This document shows positions 59,766-64,000 of a DNA stretch of 64,000 nt, piece by piece. The position numbers and the translations under genes were made by a program. Source of the stretch: DATDMG01 sp036518955 (GTDB taxonomy: Bacteria; Actinomycetota; Actinomycetes; Actinomycetales; Kineosporiaceae); the NCBI GenBank assembly GCA_036518955.1, contig DATDMG010000349.1, forward strand, positions 1 through 64,000. The letters run 5' to 3'. The notes below the pieces were generated by a model. It was not told where the DNA came from. It did not search any database and was given only the letters and a program-made list of their open reading frames with translations. The first letter of the stretch is position 1; every line of letters begins with the position of its first letter.

Positions 59766-60923
59766 GTGGCCGTCGTCCTCACCGGTATCGCCGAGCTCGT
59801 CACCAATGACCCCGGCGCCGGTCCGGGGCCGCTGGGCGCCGTCCGGGACGCCTGGCTCGTCGCCGATCACGGGCGGGTGGTGGCGCTCGGGTCCGGCCGG
59901 CCGCCGGCCGCGGACGCCCGGCACGACCTCGGCGGCCGCGCGGTACTGCCCGGTTTCGTCGACAGCCACTCCCACCTGGTGTTCGCCGGCGACCGGGCCG
60001 GGGAGTTCTCGGCCCGGATGGCCGGCGAGCGGTATGACGGCGGTGGCATCGCGTCGACCGTCGCCGCCACCCGGGCCGCGGACGACGAAACCCTTCGGGC
60101 GCTGCTGGCCGGCCGGGTGGCGGAGCTGCGCGCGCAGGGGACGACGACCGTGGAGATCAAGAGCGGGTACGGGCTGGACGCCGGCCACGAGTCCCGGCTG
60201 CTGCGGTTGGCCCGGGAGGTCACGCCCGAGACGACGTTCCTCGGCGCGCACGTGGTGCCCGCCGGTGTCGCCCGGGCGGAGTACGTCGAGGAGGTGTGCG
60301 GCCCGATGCTGGCGGCCTGCGCGCCCTACGCCCGCTGGGCGGACGTCTTCTGCGAACCGCGCAGCCCGCACGCGTTCGACGCGGACGAGGCCCGCGCCGT
60401 CCTGCTCGCCGCCCGCGGGGAGGGTCTGCAGCTGCGCGTGCACGGCAACCAGCTCGGGCCCGGCCCGGGGGTCCGGCTGGCGGTCGAACTGGGCGCGGCG
60501 AGTGTGGATCACTGCACCTACACCGACGACGCGGACGTCGAGGCGTTGGCGTCGTCCAGCACGGTCGCCACCCTGCTGCCCGGCGTCGAGTTCTCCACCC
60601 GCTCGCCCTACCCGGACGCCCGTCGACTGCTGGACGCCGGCGTCACGGTCGCCCTGGCGAGCGACTGCAACCCGGGGACGTGCGCCAGTTCCTCGATGCC
60701 GTTCATGATCGCCCTAGCGGTGCGGGAGCTGGGGATGACCCCGGCGGAGGCCGTTCGGGCGGCGACCGCCGGTGGCGCGGCAGCCCTGCGCCGGGACGAC
60801 GTGGGCACGCTGCTGCCGGGCACCCGCGCCGACCTCGCCGTCCTGGAGGCGCCGTCCCACCTGCACCTGGCCTACCGGCCGGGCGTGCCGCTCGCCCGGG
60901 CCCTCGGGCCAGGCGAGATCTGA
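59766..60923 (+). CDS. hutI: Imidazolonepropionase
   Basis: A 385-residue amidohydrolase that opens imidazolone-5-propionate to N-formimino-L-glutamate. Metal and substrate motifs: LPGFVDSHSHLVFAGDRAGE, TVEIKSGYGLDAGHESRLLR, FLGAHVVPAG, LRVHGNQLGPG, SVDHCTYTDDADVEALA and LASDCNPGTCASSSMPFMI. Length is normal. The GTG follows the M20 stop directly (59763-59766), so hutU-M20-hutI is one operon. A convergent glycolate-oxidase gene begins 42 bases downstream. Confidence 0.94.
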   Translation: MAVVLTGIAELVTNDPGAGPGPLGAVRDAWLVADHGRVVALGSGRPPAADARHDLGGRAVLPGFVDSHSHLVFAGDRAGEFSARMAGERYDGGGIASTVAATRAADDETLRALLAGRVAELRAQGTTTVEIKSGYGLDAGHESRLLRLAREVTPETTFLGAHVVPAGVARAEYVEEVCGPMLAACAPYARWADVFCEPRSPHAFDADEARAVLLAARGEGLQLRVHGNQLGPGPGVRLAVELGAASVDHCTYTDDADVEALASSSTVATLLPGVEFSTRSPYPDARRLLDAGVTVALASDCNPGTCASSSMPFMIALAVRELGMTPAEAVRAATAGGAAALRRDDVGTLLPGTRADLAVLEAPSHLHLAYRPGVPLARALGPGEI

Positions 60924-60965
60924 GGCGGCTTCGGCCGGCGTCGACGCCAGGCGCTGCGGCGGGCG

Positions 60966-62264
60966 TCACGGTCCCAGCCGCGGGTCGGCCCCCCGCAGCG
61001 ACACGTCGAGCAGTTCGATCGTGTGCATGACCGGCATCGGGGAGTGGTCGCCGGTCGTGGCGAGTGATTGCCGGATCTGCATCAGGCAGCCCGGGTTCCC
61101 GGTCACCAGCAGCTGCGCGCCGGTCGCCCGGACGTTCGCCGCCTTGCGTGCGCCGAGCTGCGCGGCGGGCTCGGGGTTGAGCACGTTCCAGACGCCGGCC
61201 GAGCCGCAGCACAGGTCCCCCTCGGCGATCTCGCGTACCCGCAGGCCCGGGATCTGGGCGAGCAACGACCGGGGCTGTGCGCGCACCCGCTGGGCGTGCC
61301 CGAGGTGGCAGGCGTCGTGGTAGGCGACGGTGACCTCGATCGGGTGCCGGACGGCGCGGGGCCCGAGGTCGGCCAGCAGCTCCGCGGCGTCCCGGACCCG
61401 CGTGGCGAAGGCCGCGGCCCGCTGCGCGTATGCCGGGTCGTCGGCGAGCAGGTCACCGTACTCCTTCAGCGTCGACCCGCAGCCCGCGGCGTTGGTGACG
61501 ACGGCATCGCCGGGACGCAGGGCGGGCTCGACCCGGTCGATCAGCGCGCGCGCGTACCGGCGGGCCTCCTCCCGCCGGCCTGCGTGCAGGGACAGGGCAC
61601 CGCAGCAACCCTGCCCGGGCGGGACCACGACGTCGCAGCCCTCGGCCGCCAGCACACGCTGGGTGGCCTGGTTCACCCTCGGAAACATCACGCCCTGCAC
61701 ACACCCGGTCAGCAGCGCGGCCCGGGCTCGCGCCACCCCCTGGGCCCGTGCATCGGCAGGCGGGCGGGATCGGGACGCCGGTGGCAGCGGTGGAGCCAAC
61801 GCCACCATGGTCACCAGGCGCGGGAACCGCCCACGCAGCCAGGCAGACCGGGTGACGGCCCGATCCGCCCCGGTGCGCTGCGTGAGGCGGAGCAGCGCAG
61901 CGGCGGCCCGCAGCCGCCGCGGTCGCGGGAACAGCGCGAAGACCAGCGCCCGCACGGCACGGTCCTGCGGCCGGCGCCGGACCTCGCGCTCGACCCGCTC
62001 CCGGGTCCCCTCGATCAGGACGTCGTACCGGACGCCGGACGGGCAACTGGTCAGGCATGCCATGCATCCGAGGCAGGTGTCGACGTGCTGGGCCACGCCG
62101 GCGTCCAGCACATCGCCTTCGTCCAGCCCGCGGATCAGGTGGATCCGGCCGCGCGGGGAGTCCATCTCCTCACCCCACAGCACGTAGGTCGGGCACCCCG
62201 TGAGGCAGAAGCCGCAGTGCACGCAGTCGCCGAGGAGGTCGGCGCGGGACCGGTGGTCGGGCAT
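60966..62264 (-). CDS. glcF: Glycolate oxidase iron-sulfur subunit
   Basis: A 432-residue (Fe-S)-binding subunit with two N-terminal [4Fe-4S] ferredoxin motifs, CVHCGFCLTGCP (Cys14, 17, 20, 24) and CLGCMACLTSCPSG (Cys64, 67, 70, 74), and later CCG-type domains: GQGCCGALSLHAG and DLCCGSAGVWNVLNPEPAA with AYHDACHLGHAQRVR before it. It passes electrons from the flavoprotein to the quinone pool at the membrane. The start at 62264 is five bases from the glcE stop, in an operon glcD-glcE-glcF. It is convergent with hutI. Confidence 0.93.
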   Translation of the reverse strand: MPDHRSRADLLGDCVHCGFCLTGCPTYVLWGEEMDSPRGRIHLIRGLDEGDVLDAGVAQHVDTCLGCMACLTSCPSGVRYDVLIEGTRERVEREVRRRPQDRAVRALVFALFPRPRRLRAAAALLRLTQRTGADRAVTRSAWLRGRFPRLVTMVALAPPLPPASRSRPPADARAQGVARARAALLTGCVQGVMFPRVNQATQRVLAAEGCDVVVPPGQGCCGALSLHAGRREEARRYARALIDRVEPALRPGDAVVTNAAGCGSTLKEYGDLLADDPAYAQRAAAFATRVRDAAELLADLGPRAVRHPIEVTVAYHDACHLGHAQRVRAQPRSLLAQIPGLRVREIAEGDLCCGSAGVWNVLNPEPAAQLGARKAANVRATGAQLLVTGNPGCLMQIRQSLATTGDHSPMPVMHTIELLDVSLRGADPRLGP

Positions 62265-62269
62265 GCGGA

Positions 62270-63628
62270 TCAGATCCCTCCGACGAAGCGACCGGGTGCC
62301 AGCCGGTGGTCCGGATCGAAGCAGTCCTTGATCGCGCGCATCAGCTCCACCCCGCGCACCGGGCCCCAGCGGTCGAGATCCGCCTGGCCGGGGCGACCCA
62401 GCCAGTGCGTCACGACGGCGGTGCCGTCGAGCGCTCCGAGCGCGGCGCGCAGCCCCGCCAGCGCGGCGGAGTCCACGCCGTCCGAGCAGGGGATGGCAGC
62501 CTCCAGCACCCCGAGCGCCGCTCGGCCGCGGGCGACCGGTCCGGCCTCTCCCGGTGCCGCCCCAGCCACCGACGGCCGCGGGGCCGTTGATCCCGGCGGG
62601 GCCGGGTGGGCCCCGGCCGAACCGGCGAACGCGGCGAGTGCGGCGAGCGCCGCGCCCACCGCCGTCGGCGCGCACACGACGCGCAGGCCGAGCACGGGCT
62701 CGGCCAGGTCGGCCCACGGGGGACGCCCCCACCAGCTGGGGAGGGTCGGGCCGGAGAGCTCGCCGTCCAGCAGGGTCGCGGCCTCCCGGGCCTGCTGCTG
62801 GACGATCTCCGGCAGTCCGTCGAACAGCAGTACCAGGACGGCCGTGCCACGGTGCAGGTCCGCGGCGACCTCGACGGCAACCGGCTCCAGGCGGGAACCC
62901 CGCAGCCGGGCGAGCGTGACCGGCACTCGCTCCCGATTCGCCAGCGGAACGGTCACCGTCGTGGACGCCGCCGGCAGGGGGTGCAACCGGAAGGTCACCT
63001 CGGTGATCACCGCAAGGGTGCCCAGCGAGCCGGTGAGCAGCTTGCACAGGTCGTACCCGGCGACGTTCTTGACGACCTTGCCGCCGGCCTTGGCGCGGGT
63101 GCCGTCCGCGAGCACGAACGCGGCGCCGATCAGTAGGTCGCGCACCGCGCCGTACCGGTGTCGGCGCGGGCCGCTCACCCCGGTGGCCACCAGTCCGCCC
63201 AGTGTGGTGGGCGGACCGTCGAGGGCCAGCATCTGCCGGTGCTCGACGGTGACGTGGCGCAGTTCGTCGACCGACGTCCCGGCCTTCGCGCGGATCACCA
63301 GGTCGCCGGGGTCGTACTCCAGGACCCCCGCCTGCTGTCGCAGCTCGAGGAGCAGGTCCAAGGCTCGGGGTGGGGCGCCGAGGTCCACCTGGGTGCCGCC
63401 CCCGCGCAGGCCGACGGCGGCGCCCAGGGGCGCGGTCGCGGCGAGCACGGCCGCCACCTCGGTCCCGTCCGCCGGTGCCGCCCGTACCGCCGGCGTCCGG
63501 CCGGCGAGGGCGTCGCCGGGGCCACCCGCCCGCGTGACCGGGCACACCGCGGCCACCCGCTGCAGCAGACGGGCCGTCGGCGCGCCGCCGTCACCGCTCG
63601 GCTCGCCCATCAGGGTTGCCTGGTCCAT
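62270..63628 (-). CDS. glcE: Glycolate oxidase FAD-binding subunit
   Basis: A 452-residue FAD-linked oxidase subunit: VGLRGGGTQVDLG and LLLELRQQAGVLEYDPGDLV begin the PCMH-type FAD domain, with PTTLGGLVATGVSGPRRHRY, GAVRDLLIGAAFVLADGTRA and the KAGGKVVKNVAGYDLCKLLT block typical of GlcE, and the end IKDCFDPDHRLAPGRFVGGI. An Ala/Pro/Gly-rich insertion (about residues 345-375) is low-complexity. Its ATG at 63628 shares one base with the glcD stop (TGATG), so the genes are translationally coupled. Confidence 0.92.
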   Translation of the reverse strand: MDQATLMGEPSGDGGAPTARLLQRVAAVCPVTRAGGPGDALAGRTPAVRAAPADGTEVAAVLAATAPLGAAVGLRGGGTQVDLGAPPRALDLLLELRQQAGVLEYDPGDLVIRAKAGTSVDELRHVTVEHRQMLALDGPPTTLGGLVATGVSGPRRHRYGAVRDLLIGAAFVLADGTRAKAGGKVVKNVAGYDLCKLLTGSLGTLAVITEVTFRLHPLPAASTTVTVPLANRERVPVTLARLRGSRLEPVAVEVAADLHRGTAVLVLLFDGLPEIVQQQAREAATLLDGELSGPTLPSWWGRPPWADLAEPVLGLRVVCAPTAVGAALAALAAFAGSAGAHPAPPGSTAPRPSVAGAAPGEAGPVARGRAALGVLEAAIPCSDGVDSAALAGLRAALGALDGTAVVTHWLGRPGQADLDRWGPVRGVELMRAIKDCFDPDHRLAPGRFVGGI

Positions 63629-64000
63629 CAGAACAGCTCCGCCTCGCCGGAGGCGACCAGCGGGTGCACGCCGCGGCGCGGTCCGGGCGCCTCGCCGCAC
63701 AGCCGCGGGGTCGGCAAGACCTTGCCCGGGTTGCACAACCCGTCGGGGTCGAAGGCCGCTCGCAGCCGCTGCATGGTCGCCAGGTCGTCGGCGCTGAACA
63801 TCCTCCACATCGAGTCGCGCTTGTCGAGCCCCACCCCGTGCTCGCCGGTGATCGAGCCGCCCTGCTCGACGCACAGCGCCACGATGGATGCGGCCAAGTC
63901 CGCGGCGCGCTCGGCCTCGCCCGGGCGCGCGCTGTCGAAGAGGACCAGCGGGTGCAGGTTGCCGTCGCCGGCGTGGAACACGTTCGCCACCCGCAGCCCC
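63628..64000 (-). CDS. glcD: Glycolate oxidase subunit GlcD (partial, C-terminal part)
   Basis: Cut by the right edge; the last about 124 codons are present. RVANVFHAGDGNLHPLVLFD, IVALCVEQGGSITGEHGVGL and MQRLRAAFDPDGLCNPGKVL are the C-terminal FAD-oxidase motifs of GlcD/LldP-type glycolate or D-lactate oxidases, with the metal-binding HAGDGNLHP and GEHGVG histidines present. With glcE and glcF it forms the glycolate oxidase complex. Confidence 0.92.
   Translation of the reverse strand, partial: GLRVANVFHAGDGNLHPLVLFDSARPGEAERAADLAASIVALCVEQGGSITGEHGVGLDKRDSMWRMFSADDLATMQRLRAAFDPDGLCNPGKVLPTPRLCGEAPGPRRGVHPLVASGEAELF

Noticed and set aside
60966..63545. Fusion of glcF with a long upstream extension (859 codons)
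   Set aside because: The added part is glcE in the wrong frame; glcE has its own recognised frame and glcF starts at 62264.

Overview
The window is very GC-rich chromosomal DNA with GTG/ATG starts, dense coding and short gaps, and its gene content is actinobacterial: a mycobacterial-type CspB, DUF3027 and DUF2530 proteins, a BON/OmpA (ArfA-like) membrane protein, IdeR, an Rpf/LysM cell-wall enzyme behind a c-di-AMP riboswitch, and citA, pdxH and serC close together as in the Mycobacterium tuberculosis Rv0860-Rv0900 neighbourhood. I cannot fix the genus. No rRNA or tRNA gene was recognised.

Layout. 1-14.2 kb: an XPB-helicase-associated protein (cut by the left edge), an acyl-CoA synthetase, a secreted subtilase, cspB, an MFS protein, a DUF3027 gene translationally coupled to a giant GHKL ATPase, DUF2530, and a BON/OmpA gene coupled to a coiled-coil/helix-hairpin-helix protein. 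14.5-29.9 kb: an alpha/beta-hydrolase lacking its serine, a MarR/MFS pair with an operator on the start codon, a CPBP protease, agmatine deiminase, a second MarR, cytosine deaminase, a flavodoxin-like protein, threonine dehydratase, a GbsR/ABC-exporter unit with an operator inside its promoter, a DMT transporter and a dimethylformamidase-like secreted protein.

30.0-36.7 kb is the accessory part. An orphan Flp-type pilin is followed by a 3.1-kb graveyard of a standalone Clp N-domain gene (lower GC), a truncated IS1380-type transposase, a decayed IS3-type transposase carrying a 143-bp MITE-like insertion with a perfect 10-bp target duplication, and a serine-recombinase remnant. This graveyard lies between two 74-bp direct copies of the 3' end of a GT4 glycosyltransferase gene. 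Beyond it are the intact glycosyltransferase, a PIG-L deacetylase and a flippase-like membrane protein.

36.7-46.5 kb: an Acg-type nitroreductase, riboswitch-Rpf, a GMC oxidoreductase, a sugar-phosphate mutarotase, a universal stress protein, HNH endonuclease, a second riboswitch with an NlpC/P60 hydrolase, IdeR and a RutE-like nitroreductase. The two riboswitches suggest that c-di-AMP jointly controls peptidoglycan remodelling.

46.5-64 kb: a possible leader peptide, SoxR, citrate synthase, PdxH, SerC, two exported proteins (a propeller-like protein and a membrane-anchored HEFTH metallopeptidase), a methyltransferase, and a histidine-catabolism cluster (NCS1 permease, hutU, an M20 amidohydrolase, hutI). 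The window ends in glcDEF (glycolate oxidase), with glcD cut by the right edge.
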